Source: JAIVGV01 sp036389335 (lineage in GTDB: Bacteria > Acidobacteriota > Blastocatellia > Pyrinomonadales > Pyrinomonadaceae). Taken from it: a stretch of DNA of 64,000 bases. Positions 41,506 to 49,062 of this stretch are shown here, piece after piece. Numbering within the stretch: position 1 is the stretch's first letter; every line of letters begins with the position of its first letter. Both the position numbers and the translations under genes were made by a program. Location: assembly GCA_036389335.1 (NCBI GenBank), contig DASVQC010000082.1:1-64000 (forward strand), given 5' to 3'. Below the pieces are notes generated by a model. It was given only the letters and a program-made list of their open reading frames with translations, had not been told where the DNA came from and did not search any database.

Positions 41506-42249
41506 TCACTTCCTTTTCGGCAGCGGCAGGAGCATCGAGACCTCGCGCCGGTAGTTCGTGTAAGCCTCCGGGTTGAGGCTCACGAGGTCGCGCTCCTCGA
41601 TCTGGATCGCGATGAGGATGTAGGCGGTCGTGGCGACGGCGAACAGGAGGTGTCCGACCGTCATGCGCGGCGTCGCCCAGAAGGCGATGATGAAGCCGAG
41701 CATGATGGGGTGGCGCACCAGCTTGTAGAACCCGGTCGTTCTGAAACCCAGCTCCGCGTACCGCTCCCCGCGCGCGTTCAGATAGACCTGCCGCAGGCCG
41801 AAGAGATCGAAGTGGTTGATCATGAACGTCGAGAGCAGCACGACGAGCCAGCCGAGCGCGAAGAGCGCCCACAGGGCCGCCCGCCCCGCCCCGCCCCCGA
41901 CGTCCCAGACGATCCCGGTCATCGGTCGCCACTGCCGGAAGAGCAGGACGAGGACGAGGCTCGCGAGCAGCACGTAGGTGCTGCGCTCGACGGCGTGCGG
42001 CACGATGCGCGTCCACCAGCGTTTGAACGCGGGGCGCGCCATCACGCTGTGCTGGACGGCGAAGAGCGTGAGCAGCAGGGCGTTGACGAGGAGCGACGCG
42101 GTGAGGTCGCCCGCCGCGCCCGAGTCTATCGTCTTCGGGACGACGCCCGGCACGAGGAGGTTCCCGACGAAGGCGATGGCGTAGAGGAAGGTAAGTAAAA
42201 AGATCAGGTAGCTGATCACCCCGTAGACGAAAGCCAGCGTTCGGGCCAT
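41506..42249 (-). CDS. mddA: MddA-like methanethiol S-methyltransferase
   Basis: A 247-residue membrane protein with about six hydrophobic segments; the ATG at 42249 follows AAGGAG at eight bases. The frame stays open upstream, into the MoxR gene's opposite frame, without a start signal. It has the markers FAVQHSVMARPAFKRWW, NHFDLFGLRQV and the C-terminal SAM-binding block KLVRHPIMLGFIIAFWATP (19 residues) with ERDLVSLNPEAY. This pattern is that of MddA, which converts methanethiol to dimethyl sulfide, a subgroup of the isoprenylcysteine methyltransferase-like family. It follows MoxR by 74 bases on the same strand. Other NnrU/ICMT-type roles are less likely. Confidence 0.8.
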   Translation of the reverse strand: MARTLAFVYGVISYLIFLLTFLYAIAFVGNLLVPGVVPKTIDSGAAGDLTASLLVNALLLTLFAVQHSVMARPAFKRWWTRIVPHAVERSTYVLLASLVLVLLFRQWRPMTGIVWDVGGGAGRAALWALFALGWLVVLLSTFMINHFDLFGLRQVYLNARGERYAELGFRTTGFYKLVRHPIMLGFIIAFWATPRMTVGHLLFAVATTAYILIAIQIEERDLVSLNPEAYTNYRREVSMLLPLPKRK

Positions 42250-42323
42250 GGCGTTTCTCTCCTTCCGCGTGGAAATGTTTTGGAGAACCCGGCCCCGGCT
42301 CGTCGTGCGAAGGCGGCGGAAGA

Positions 42324-43277
42324 TTACCGCGGCACTTCGACCGTTTGCAAGATGTCGGTGATGACGCTCTCCGGCGTCGCGCCGTCGAGCTCGGCCTCGG
42401 CGCGCAGGCGCAGGCGGTGGCGCAGGACGGGGCGCGCGATGTCGCGCACGTCGTCGGGCGTGGCGAACTCCCTGCCGCGCATGGCGGCGAGCGCCTTCGA
42501 GCACAGGAGCATCGCCACGCTCGCGCGCGGCGACGCGCCGTAGGCGACCGCCGGGTGCTCCCGGGTGCGGCGGACGATCTGCACGACGTAGGCGCGCACG
42601 CCCGGCTCCATGCGCGCGCGGCGGATTTCGGCGCGGCACTCGGAGACGACGTTCGCGTCGGGCAAAGGCACGATGTCGATCTGCTCCAGCCGGCGCGAGT
42701 TGAAGCCCTCGTCCCAGTTGGCGACGACGCGCGCCTCGTCCTCGGCGCTCGGGTAGTCGATCAGAATCTTGAGCAGGAAGCGGTCGAGCTGCGCCTCGGG
42801 CAGAGGGTACGTGCCCTCGTACTCGATGGGGTTCTCGGTGGCGAGCACGGTGAAGAGCGGCGAGAGCGGGTGCAGCTCGCCGTCTATGGTCACCTGCCGC
42901 TCCTCCATCGCTTCGAGGAGCGCGGCCTGCGTCTTCGGCGGCGTGCGGTTGATCTCGTCGGCGAGCAGGATGTCGGTGAAGATCGCGCCGCGGCGCAGGG
43001 AGAAAGTCGAGTTGGCGACGTTGAAGACGTTCGTGCCCGTGATGTCGGAAGGCATCAGGTCGGGCGTGAACTGGATGCGCCCGAACTCCGCGCCGACGAT
43101 GCGCGCGAGCGTCTTGACCAAGAGGGTCTTCGCCGTGCCCGGCACGCCCTCGACGAGCGCGTGCCCCTCGGCGAGGAGCGCGACCAGAACCTGCTCGACC
43201 ACCGCGTCCTGCCCGACGATGATCTTGCGCAGCTCGCCGCTGATGTGTTCGACCGTTGAGGCGACGTTGTGCAGCAT
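42324..43277 (-). CDS. MoxR family AAA+ ATPase
   Basis: A 317-residue cytoplasmic ATPase read from the ATG at 43277 (MLHNVASTVEHISGEL). Walker A GVPGTAKT is at residues 44-51, Walker B is in ILLADEIN, and the MoxR signature RTPPKTQAALLEAMEERQV follows. The C-terminal lid region has GASPRASVAMLLCSKALAA. MoxR ATPases act as chaperones for assembly or metal insertion of partner proteins, usually VWA/DUF58 proteins encoded nearby. Here DUF4350, DUF4129 and a multi-pass membrane protein lie upstream on the same strand. The upstream open extension is repeat sequence. Confidence 0.92.
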   Translation of the reverse strand: MLHNVASTVEHISGELRKIIVGQDAVVEQVLVALLAEGHALVEGVPGTAKTLLVKTLARIVGAEFGRIQFTPDLMPSDITGTNVFNVANSTFSLRRGAIFTDILLADEINRTPPKTQAALLEAMEERQVTIDGELHPLSPLFTVLATENPIEYEGTYPLPEAQLDRFLLKILIDYPSAEDEARVVANWDEGFNSRRLEQIDIVPLPDANVVSECRAEIRRARMEPGVRAYVVQIVRRTREHPAVAYGASPRASVAMLLCSKALAAMRGREFATPDDVRDIARPVLRHRLRLRAEAELDGATPESVITDILQTVEVPR

Positions 43278-43279
43278 AA

Positions 43280-43318
43280 AGACGGGTGACAAGTGACGAA
43301 TGACGGGTGACGGGTAAG
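43280..43318. repeat. Single arm of the GTGACGGGTGAC repeat family
   Basis: GACGGGTGACAAGTGACGA and a further GACGGGTGACGGGTAAGC lie in the 103-base gap between DUF4350 and MoxR. No complementary arm is nearby, so it is a solo or decayed element. Confidence 0.5.
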
Positions 43319-43380
43319 CTCCGGGGCCGTCATCCGGCGCTCGCCGCCGCTCGCATCCTTTCAAAGTTAACCACTAAAAC

Positions 43381-44919
43381 TCAGAGCCGTGCGGCTTGCT
43401 TGATCTCGCGCTCGCGCATCCTGATGCCGAGCGAGCTTTCGAGTTCGCGCAGCGCGGCGGCGAGGTGGAGGGCGCGGCGCGCGTTCAAGGGCTCGCCCCT
43501 CGTGGCGTCTTCACACTCGCGCAGGAGCGCCGCGAGGCGCGCGCGATCCGTGCCGGATCGCGCGGCGACCGCGGCGGCGATCTCTTCGGGCGCGGCGGCG
43601 AGGTCCGTCCCGCCGTAGCGCGCGAGCGCGCGGCGCGTGCGAGAGTAGATGTTTTCCAGCGCGAGATCAAAGGCGCGCGCCCTCTGCTGCAACTCCGCCA
43701 TCGAGGCGACGAATTCGAGCTTCGAGCGGCGGTCGGGGCGCGGCGCGGGCAGCGGGCGGGCGAAGCGGCGACCGCGCGACCAGACGACGACCGCCGCGAT
43801 CAGCGTGAGCTGCGCGAACATCGCGATGACGGGCGTGCCCGCGAAATACGTGAGGAGCTGGTTGTGCGTCTCGCCGCGCCCCTGGTGGTACTCGTCGAAG
43901 GCGATGAGACCGCCGCCCGACGCGATGACGTTCGTCGCGAGCTGCAGGTTGTCGGCGCGGCTGATGCCGTTGTTCGCGACGATGAACGGATCGGCGAGGA
44001 CGACGACGCGACCGCGACCGCGCGTGTACTCCGCGACGAGCGCGCCGCGCTCGTCCACGAAGTTGAAGACGGGGGCGTCCGGCTCTGCGTAGTCTTCGGC
44101 GCGCCCCACGCCGATCCCGCGCTGAGGCACGACGACGACGGGCGGCGCGGCGGACGGGCGCGGCGACGCGACGCGCCGGGGCGTCGGCGCGGGCGGCGGC
44201 GGCTGCTCTTCGTCGCCCGCCTCGTCGGCCTCCTCCTGGTTCGCATCGCCCGGCGCGGCGGCGGGCGGCGGAGGGTGTGTGGGCGAAGGCGTCGCGCCGC
44301 CGGAGTCCGTCGGGTCGTCGTCCGCGTCCGCTTCCGCGTCGCCCGTCTCGCCGCCGCCCACGGCGCGCAGACGCGTCGCTAAGCGCGAGGGGGCGACGCG
44401 CTCGACGCCCGCGGCGATGAGCGTCGGCTGCGTGGGCGCGACGGGCTTCGTGCCCGCGAGCAGCGCCTCCACGTCGTCGGCGCGCGCCACGGAGCCCGCG
44501 CCCGGCACGGGCGTGGACGCGACGCCCCAGCGTTCCTCGCCCTTGATGGTCAGCTCCGGCACGCGGTCGATGACGACGAGGCGACCGCCGCGCGCCACCC
44601 AGCGCGACAGGTTCCGGCGCTCCTCCTCGGAGAGGTGGAGCCGCACCATGCCGACGACGACGAACGTCGCCGGGCCCGCCTTACCGTCTTTCAGCAGCGA
44701 GTCGACCGGCTCGCGCCAGCGCATCACCTTGTGATCCGTCGCCTCAAGGTACTCGTAGAGGGCGCGCGTGCCCGTCGCCCCCGCGTTCCAAGTGGAGCGG
44801 TCGGGGTTCGCCTCCAACTCCGGCTCGCGCTCCACGCGCACGTAGGACGCCGCGTTCAGCCCGACGAGCAACAGCCCGACGAGCACGACGAAGATCAGGA
44901 TGGAGAAGCGTCCGCGCAT
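43381..44919 (-). CDS. DUF4350 domain membrane protein
   Basis: A 512-residue protein. An N-terminal membrane helix (FSILIFVVLVGLLLVGLNA) is followed by the DUF4350 region (RSTWNAGATGTRALYEYLEA, FVVVGMVRLHLSEEERRNL, WVARGGRLVVIDRVPEL). A Pro/Asp/Glu-rich low-complexity stretch at about 195-275 interrupts it. The domain then resumes (VAEYTRGRGRVVVLADPF, GLIAFDEYHQG). A second membrane segment (VIAMFAQLTLIAAVVVW) precedes a helical C-terminus. DUF4350 genes recur in MoxR/DUF58/DUF4129 clusters. It is followed by MoxR and preceded by the four-helix-bundle gene on the same strand. Confidence 0.85.
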   Translation of the reverse strand: MRGRFSILIFVVLVGLLLVGLNAASYVRVEREPELEANPDRSTWNAGATGTRALYEYLEATDHKVMRWREPVDSLLKDGKAGPATFVVVGMVRLHLSEEERRNLSRWVARGGRLVVIDRVPELTIKGEERWGVASTPVPGAGSVARADDVEALLAGTKPVAPTQPTLIAAGVERVAPSRLATRLRAVGGGETGDAEADADDDPTDSGGATPSPTHPPPPAAAPGDANQEEADEAGDEEQPPPPAPTPRRVASPRPSAAPPVVVVPQRGIGVGRAEDYAEPDAPVFNFVDERGALVAEYTRGRGRVVVLADPFIVANNGISRADNLQLATNVIASGGGLIAFDEYHQGRGETHNQLLTYFAGTPVIAMFAQLTLIAAVVVWSRGRRFARPLPAPRPDRRSKLEFVASMAELQQRARAFDLALENIYSRTRRALARYGGTDLAAAPEEIAAAVAARSGTDRARLAALLRECEDATRGEPLNARRALHLAAALRELESSLGIRMREREIKQAARL

Positions 44920-44929
44920 GGGTCAAGTA

Positions 44930-44964
44930 ATGAGTGATGAGTGATGAGTGATGAGTGATGAGTA
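44930..44964. repeat. Five tandem ATGAGTG heptamers
   Basis: Units begin at 44930, 44937, 44944, 44951 and 44958; the last reads ATGAGTA. An inverted, diverged set (ACTCATCACCCGTCACTCAT) lies at about 45340-45361, on the other side of the four-helix-bundle gene, so the two sets bracket it as inverted repeats. Confidence 0.8.
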
Positions 44965-44967
44965 CGT

Positions 44968-45345
44968 TTACGAACCGTCGCGCCTTTGCTCCGCGGAGGC
45001 ACGTAGCCCTCCGATGACCCGACCCAACTCGGCGGCTCTGTTCATCAACCCATCGAACTGTTCTCTTGTCAGGTAGCCCACGTCCAAAGCCACGTAGAGT
45101 TGGGAGCGGACTTCCGCGCACGAGGCTTTGGCGATAACCAGGAATTGATGAAATTCCGATGCGCGACCGCGCTCAAAGCCTTCTGCAATGTTGGACATTA
45201 CCGATACGGACGCTCTTCTTATTTGACCTTTCAGCCCATAGTCTCTTGCGAAGTCTCCGCGCTCGGTCATCTTATAAATCTCTGACGTTAGGGCACGCGC
45301 CTTTTGCCACGCGATAAAGTCTTCAAACTTCTCAATTTTACTCAT
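44968..45345 (-). CDS. Four-helix-bundle protein (S23/23S rRNA intervening-sequence type)
   Basis: A 125-residue protein of the S23-like four-helix-bundle family, first found in intervening sequences of 23S rRNA genes and now known in many settings. Signature: FEDFIAWQKARALTSEIYK, DYGLKGQIRRASVSVMSNIAEG, then EFHQFLVIAKASCAEVRSQL. The ATG at 45345 was chosen; a GTG one codon upstream is also possible, and both lie inside the flanking repeat. The gene is visibly less G+C-rich (about 43% on a sampled line) than its neighbours. It sits between DUF4129 and DUF4350 in a MoxR-type operon and is bounded by inverted heptamer repeats, so it looks like a later insertion. Molecular function of the family is uncertain. 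Confidence 0.85.
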   Translation of the reverse strand: MSKIEKFEDFIAWQKARALTSEIYKMTERGDFARDYGLKGQIRRASVSVMSNIAEGFERGRASEFHQFLVIAKASCAEVRSQLYVALDVGYLTREQFDGLMNRAAELGRVIGGLRASAEQRRDGS

Positions 45346-45361
45346 CACCCGTCACTCATCA
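45340..45361. repeat. Inverted partner of the heptamer repeat
   Basis: ACTCATCACCCGTCACTCAT here is the inverted, partly degenerate counterpart of the ATGAGTG array at 44930-44964. It overlaps the start codon of the four-helix-bundle gene and reaches to within a few bases of the DUF4129 stop. Confidence 0.7.
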
Positions 45362-45364
45362 CTT

Positions 45365-46411
45365 TTACTGCATCGCCCTGTGGCAGAGCGCGCGGTACTC
45401 GTCCCAGTCGGCGGGCGTGGCGGGGGCGAAGCCGTACCAGTGGCGCTCGAAGTCTCGGGTGAGCGGGCGCAGTGAGACGTAGAGCTCTTCGCGGTCGCGC
45501 ACGCTGTTGAGGTAGTCGCGGTTGGTCTTGTGCTGCGCGAGGCGGATGAGCTTGCGATCCCCCAGCTCGCAGAGCACGGCGATGTAGGCTTTGCGGATCG
45601 CGCCGCGCAGCTCGCCCGCGCGCGCGAGCCGCTCGGCCTCGGCGAGCAGATCGGACGCCGACTCGTCGGGCGCGAGCCGCTCGCCGAGCACGACGCGCGC
45701 CCCCCGCGCGCTCTCCTTCTTGCGCCGCGTCGAGAGGCGGCTCACGAGCTGCGGCCCGAAGCGCCACGCGACGTAAACGATCACGGAGAGGGCGAGGGCG
45801 TAGACGAACAGGCGCGCGACGACCGAGAAGAAGCCCGCCGCGCCCGACGACATCGGCGAGCGTCGGGGCAAGAGCCTGCTCAGCAGTTCCTTGAACTGCC
45901 TCCAGAGGCGGCTGAGCGCCGTCTCGCCCGCCGCCTGCTGGTTGTATTCGGGGCGGCGCAGGATCGACTGGAGCCTGCCCTTCTCCGCCTCGCGGTCGTG
46001 CGCCGCCTGCGCCTTAGCGCCCGCCGTCTCGTCGAGCCCGCGGCTGAGCGCGGAGAGCTTCGCGTTGACGCGCGCGGCGATCTTTCGCCTGCCGTCGGCG
46101 TCGCCCGCGGGCAGGGCGGCGTAGGCGTCGAGCTCTTTTCGCAGCCACGAGTTGTCAACGTCCGTCACGCCGCCGGGCCACTCGACGCGCTCGCGCGGCG
46201 GCAGCGCGTCGCGCATCCCCGCGAGCGCCTGCGCCTCGCGGCGCGCGTTCGTCTGCCCGGCGTCCTTGAGCGCGTCTAAGAGATCGATGGAGTGATTGAG
46301 CGCGACGCTCGCGCGCGCGCGGTAGCCGTCGAGCGACGCGGCGCGGGCGGCGGCGAGCGCCCCGCACAGCGCGACGAAGAGCACGGCGGTCGTGGCGCGC
46401 GACCGCCTCAC
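45365..46411 (-). CDS. DUF4129 domain membrane protein
   Basis: A 348-residue protein with a GTG start at 46411 that gives a signal peptide or anchor (MRRSRATTAVLFVALCGALA, first residue Met by initiation). The GTG overlaps the stop codon of the upstream gene as GTGA, which implies translational coupling. A helical extracytoplasmic region (about 25-180) is followed by a membrane helix (VARLFVYALALSVIVYVAW). The C-terminal DUF4129 region has AEAERLARAGELRGAIRKAY and LYVSLRPLTRDFERHWYGF. This family is regularly encoded with MoxR and DUF4350. In the same frame the open reading frame continues far upstream, but that part is the shadow of the neighbour. Confidence 0.85.
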   Translation of the reverse strand: MRRSRATTAVLFVALCGALAAARAASLDGYRARASVALNHSIDLLDALKDAGQTNARREAQALAGMRDALPPRERVEWPGGVTDVDNSWLRKELDAYAALPAGDADGRRKIAARVNAKLSALSRGLDETAGAKAQAAHDREAEKGRLQSILRRPEYNQQAAGETALSRLWRQFKELLSRLLPRRSPMSSGAAGFFSVVARLFVYALALSVIVYVAWRFGPQLVSRLSTRRKKESARGARVVLGERLAPDESASDLLAEAERLARAGELRGAIRKAYIAVLCELGDRKLIRLAQHKTNRDYLNSVRDREELYVSLRPLTRDFERHWYGFAPATPADWDEYRALCHRAMQ

Positions 46412-47592
46412 GCCCCGTCCCTTTCGTCGAGACCGAGGATCGAGCCGGGCCGCGCGGGCGCGGAGAAGCCGGGAGTCCGTGTCGGCGTCGCGGCGGAGGG
46501 CGCGGGGGCCTGCGGCGCTCGGGCGTGTTGCGCCTGCGGCGCGCGGGCGCGGGCGGGCGCGGGGGCCGTGTAGACGGCGGGCGCGAGCGGCGCGGAGCCG
46601 CCGCCGGGAAGCTCCGGCATGTCGCCCAGTCGCTGCTGCGCCATCAGCTCGATGTCGTAGCCTTCGTGCCGCACGCGCTCGTCCACGTAGAGGAGCGAGA
46701 GGCCGAGCATCCAGACGGGCGCGAGCAGGATGGCCCCCGCCTGCCCGACCACCTGTTTGCCGATGGAGTACCAGAGCGGCACGTCGGCGTCGTTGAGCGC
46801 GAGCGGGTTGATGCCGCGCAGGAACCCGTACCAGCCGAGCGGGACGGCGAGCAGCATCACCGCCGAGTAGGTGGCGAAGGTCGTGAAGAGGAACATCGCC
46901 GTCAGGCGGCGGACGTTGCCGCGCGCGAGGCTCATGCTGCGCCCGAAGGCGTCCGACGCCGTGCGCCCCTCGACGAGGATCACCTGCGGGACGTAAGCCA
47001 CGCGCCCGACGACGAAGAAGAAGGCGAAGAGCGCGGCGAGCGTGAAGGCGACCGACATCAGGATAGAGATGACGACGCCGAACGTGCTCCCGCCCGTGAC
47101 CGCCATCGCGCCGCCCATGCCGAGCCCGACGAGCATCAGCCACGCGAACATGATGGGGACGCTCACCGCCCCGGAGAAGAAGATGATCAGCAAGAGCGCC
47201 CACACCAGACTCCAGAAGCGCGAGCGCACGGCGCGGTAGATGGCGCGCGCCGAGACGGGCTCGCCCCGCAAGAGGTGCAGCACGAGGTTGCGCGACGCTC
47301 CGCCCATCACGAGCAGGAAGGCGAAGTTGCCGCCCCACGCCAGCAGCAGCCCCGCGGCGATGAGCGCGCCGTAGAGCGCGAGCCGCGCGCCGCTCTCCGT
47401 CAGCGAGAACGCGCGCCAGCCGACGGTGAGCATGACGGAGCCGACCGCCGAGACGACGACCGGCGGCGCGGCGGCGCGCAGCAGCGTCGTGAAGTGCCGG
47501 CGGTAGAGTCGGACGGTGCGGTCGATGAGATCGCCCGCGCCGAGCGCGACGAGCCCGGGGTATTCGGTGTTGGGCGTCACAGTAGCCTGCAT
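46408..47592 (-). CDS. Multi-pass membrane protein of the MoxR-type cluster
   Basis: A 394-residue protein with about six membrane segments between residues 40 and 300 (for example LYGALIAAGLLLAWGGNFAF and FWSLVWALLLIIFFSGAVSV), a cytoplasmic start with VRLYRRHFTTLLRAA, and a Pro/Ala-rich tail. The layout (LGAGDLIDRTVRLYRRHF, then YVPQVILVEGRTASDAFGRS with RSMSLARGN) resembles the glycerophosphodiesterase membrane-domain/DUF975-like proteins that often accompany DUF4129 genes. No catalytic site is visible. Its TGA overlaps the GTG of DUF4129. It is probably the first gene of the minus-strand operon running down to MoxR. Confidence 0.7.
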   Translation of the reverse strand: MQATVTPNTEYPGLVALGAGDLIDRTVRLYRRHFTTLLRAAAPPVVVSAVGSVMLTVGWRAFSLTESGARLALYGALIAAGLLLAWGGNFAFLLVMGGASRNLVLHLLRGEPVSARAIYRAVRSRFWSLVWALLLIIFFSGAVSVPIMFAWLMLVGLGMGGAMAVTGGSTFGVVISILMSVAFTLAALFAFFFVVGRVAYVPQVILVEGRTASDAFGRSMSLARGNVRRLTAMFLFTTFATYSAVMLLAVPLGWYGFLRGINPLALNDADVPLWYSIGKQVVGQAGAILLAPVWMLGLSLLYVDERVRHEGYDIELMAQQRLGDMPELPGGGSAPLAPAVYTAPAPARARAPQAQHARAPQAPAPSAATPTRTPGFSAPARPGSILGLDERDGA

Positions 47593-48041
47593 GTGGGCGA
47601 GTCGGTGCCGTGTAAAGGGGAAGCGGTCGGGCGGGATTTTAACACAGACGTAAGTGCCCGTCGGCGGCTAATCGCCTGCCGCTTTTATCTCGACCCGAAG
47701 TCGGAACACTGTTATCATTCGGCAACCATGAATCAGGCGCAGTTTACTTGGAGCCGCCAGTCTTCAACCAGCGCCGAATCCGCCGCCGCCGCCTCTCCCA
47801 CGCAAGTCTTCGGATACTGCCGCCGCCGCGGCGCGCCCGCGCCGGATGCGGCGGGCGTCCCGGAAGCGGTGAGGCGCTGTGCGGGGCGGATTCGATCATT
47901 GGCGCGCGGCGGCCAAGTCGCCCGGCGGGGGCGAGCCGGGAGAAGCTCGTAGCCGGACCCAGCCGGCCTTACTTCAAACCGGGCGGTGTTCAGGGGACGG
48001 GTTGCGCGATCCCTACCTACAAAACAAACGGAGGAACTCAA
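47593..48041. other. Gene-free leader region before the secreted-protein gene
   Basis: This 449-base region contains a promoter-like pair at 47690-47718 and then about 320 bases of G+C-rich sequence with several hairpin-forming runs (for example AGTCGCCCGGCGGGGGCGA) up to the GGAGG site before 48042. A 74-codon frame at 47728-47952 lacks a ribosome-binding site and is doubtful. No known riboswitch consensus was recognised. Confidence 0.5.
47690..47718 (+). promoter_or_regulatory. Sigma-70-type promoter candidate
   Basis: TCGACC at 47690-47695 and TATCAT at 47713-47718 are separated by 17 bases. The -10 matches five of six consensus positions; the -35 is weaker. It points to the gene at 48042 with a leader of about 315 bases. 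Confidence 0.4.
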
Positions 48042-48932
48042 ATGCGTAGTCACCATATTCCGAGGCGCAGGGGGTCTGTCGCCATTCTGCTCTTCACAAT
48101 CATGATGCTGTCACTATGCCTAGCGCCTTTAGCCGCCTCAGCCTACCAAAAGATCAAGATCGAAGAGATACTCAGCAGGCATTTAGAATCCGTCGCGCCG
48201 GCGGAGACGCGCGAGTCCATCAAGAACCGCGTCGTTTCCGGGACGACAGTCGTCACGTTCCGCGCGCCGGGCACGGGCCGGATCGGCGGGCGCGCCGTGA
48301 TCGCGTCCCAAGGCGAGATGAGTGCGGTCGGGATGGTTTTCGACAACGTCACCAACTACCCGCAGGACAAAGTAGGGTTCGACGGCAAAGCGGTGACGGC
48401 TAGCTACATCCACCCGGGCGTCCGCTCCGTGCTGGGCGACTTCCTGATGACGCACAAGGACATAGTCAAGCAGGGGCTTCTGGGCGGCGCGCTGTCGCAG
48501 GCGTGGCCCCTGTACGATCTGAAAGGGAAAAACCCGAAGCTCGAATACGGCGGGACGAAGAAGATCGGCGACCGGCAGGCGCACGAAGTCAAGTACTTCG
48601 CGCGCGGCGGCTCCGACCTCCACGTGAGCCTCTTCTTCGACGCGGAAACTTTCCAGCACCTCAGAACCGAGTACACGCGCACGCTGGCCGCGCAGATGGG
48701 CCCGAGCCCCGAAACCTCGGCGGGGCAGAATGAGACCCGCTACCGGATGGTCGAAGACTTCTCGGACTTCAGGAAGGAGAGCGCGCTGACGCTGCCCCAC
48801 GTTTACAAGATCACCCTTGAGGTGAACTCGCCGCGCGGCTCGTACAAAGCCGAATGGGAGATGGAGTTTTCGCAGTTCGCTTACAATCAGCCCCTCGACC
48901 CGAAGACCTTCAACGTGGACGCCGGCAACTAG
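48042..48932 (+). CDS. Secreted protein of unknown function
   Basis: A 296-residue exported protein. The ATG at 48042 follows CGGAGG; the open frame further upstream is leader sequence. Residues 1-34 form a long signal peptide (basic MRSHHIPRRRG then AILLFTIMMLSLCLAPLAASA). The mature part has EEILSRHLESVAPAETRESI, a repeated beta pattern (TTVVTFRAPGTGRIGGRAVI, GTKKIGDRQAHEVKYFARGG) and an ending MEFSQFAYNQPLDPKTFNV. The pattern of a helix followed by an open beta sheet, with LYFD-like strands (LHVSLFFDAETFQHLRTEY), recalls LolA/LppX-type lipid-carrier folds, but this is only a structural guess. Confidence 0.7.
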   Translation: MRSHHIPRRRGSVAILLFTIMMLSLCLAPLAASAYQKIKIEEILSRHLESVAPAETRESIKNRVVSGTTVVTFRAPGTGRIGGRAVIASQGEMSAVGMVFDNVTNYPQDKVGFDGKAVTASYIHPGVRSVLGDFLMTHKDIVKQGLLGGALSQAWPLYDLKGKNPKLEYGGTKKIGDRQAHEVKYFARGGSDLHVSLFFDAETFQHLRTEYTRTLAAQMGPSPETSAGQNETRYRMVEDFSDFRKESALTLPHVYKITLEVNSPRGSYKAEWEMEFSQFAYNQPLDPKTFNVDAGN

Positions 48933-48991
48933 AGCGGCCCCGCGCGCCGCCCGCGTTGACGAGCGGCGCGCCGGCTGGGGGGAGAAAAAAT

Positions 48992-49025
48992 TAGGGCGTC
49001 ACCCACGCAAGTGGGTGACGCCCTA
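48992..49025. terminator. Bidirectional terminator hairpin with GCAA loop
   Basis: TAGGGCGTCACCCAC (48992-49006) pairs perfectly with 49011-49025 around a GCAA tetraloop on the plus strand. It is preceded by an A-rich run (AAAAAATT) that reads as T-rich on the minus strand, so it suits the minus-strand TonB gene at 49063 as well as the plus-strand gene at 48042. Confidence 0.8.
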
Positions 49026-49062
49026 TTAAGTTTCACCTGCTGCCCGGGGGCAGCGGGAAGGT

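Noticed and set aside
45365..47338. A single 657-codon reading from DUF4129 into the upstream gene
   Set aside because: The N-terminal two-thirds is an out-of-frame reading of the membrane protein at 46408-47592, rich in Arg. The GTG at 46411 overlaps that gene's stop and gives a proper signal peptide, so the gene starts there.
47728..47952. A 74-codon frame in the leader of the gene at 48042
   Set aside because: It has no ribosome-binding site, its composition is that of GC-rich noncoding DNA, and it shows no motif. It may be a leader frame, but I do not support it as a gene.
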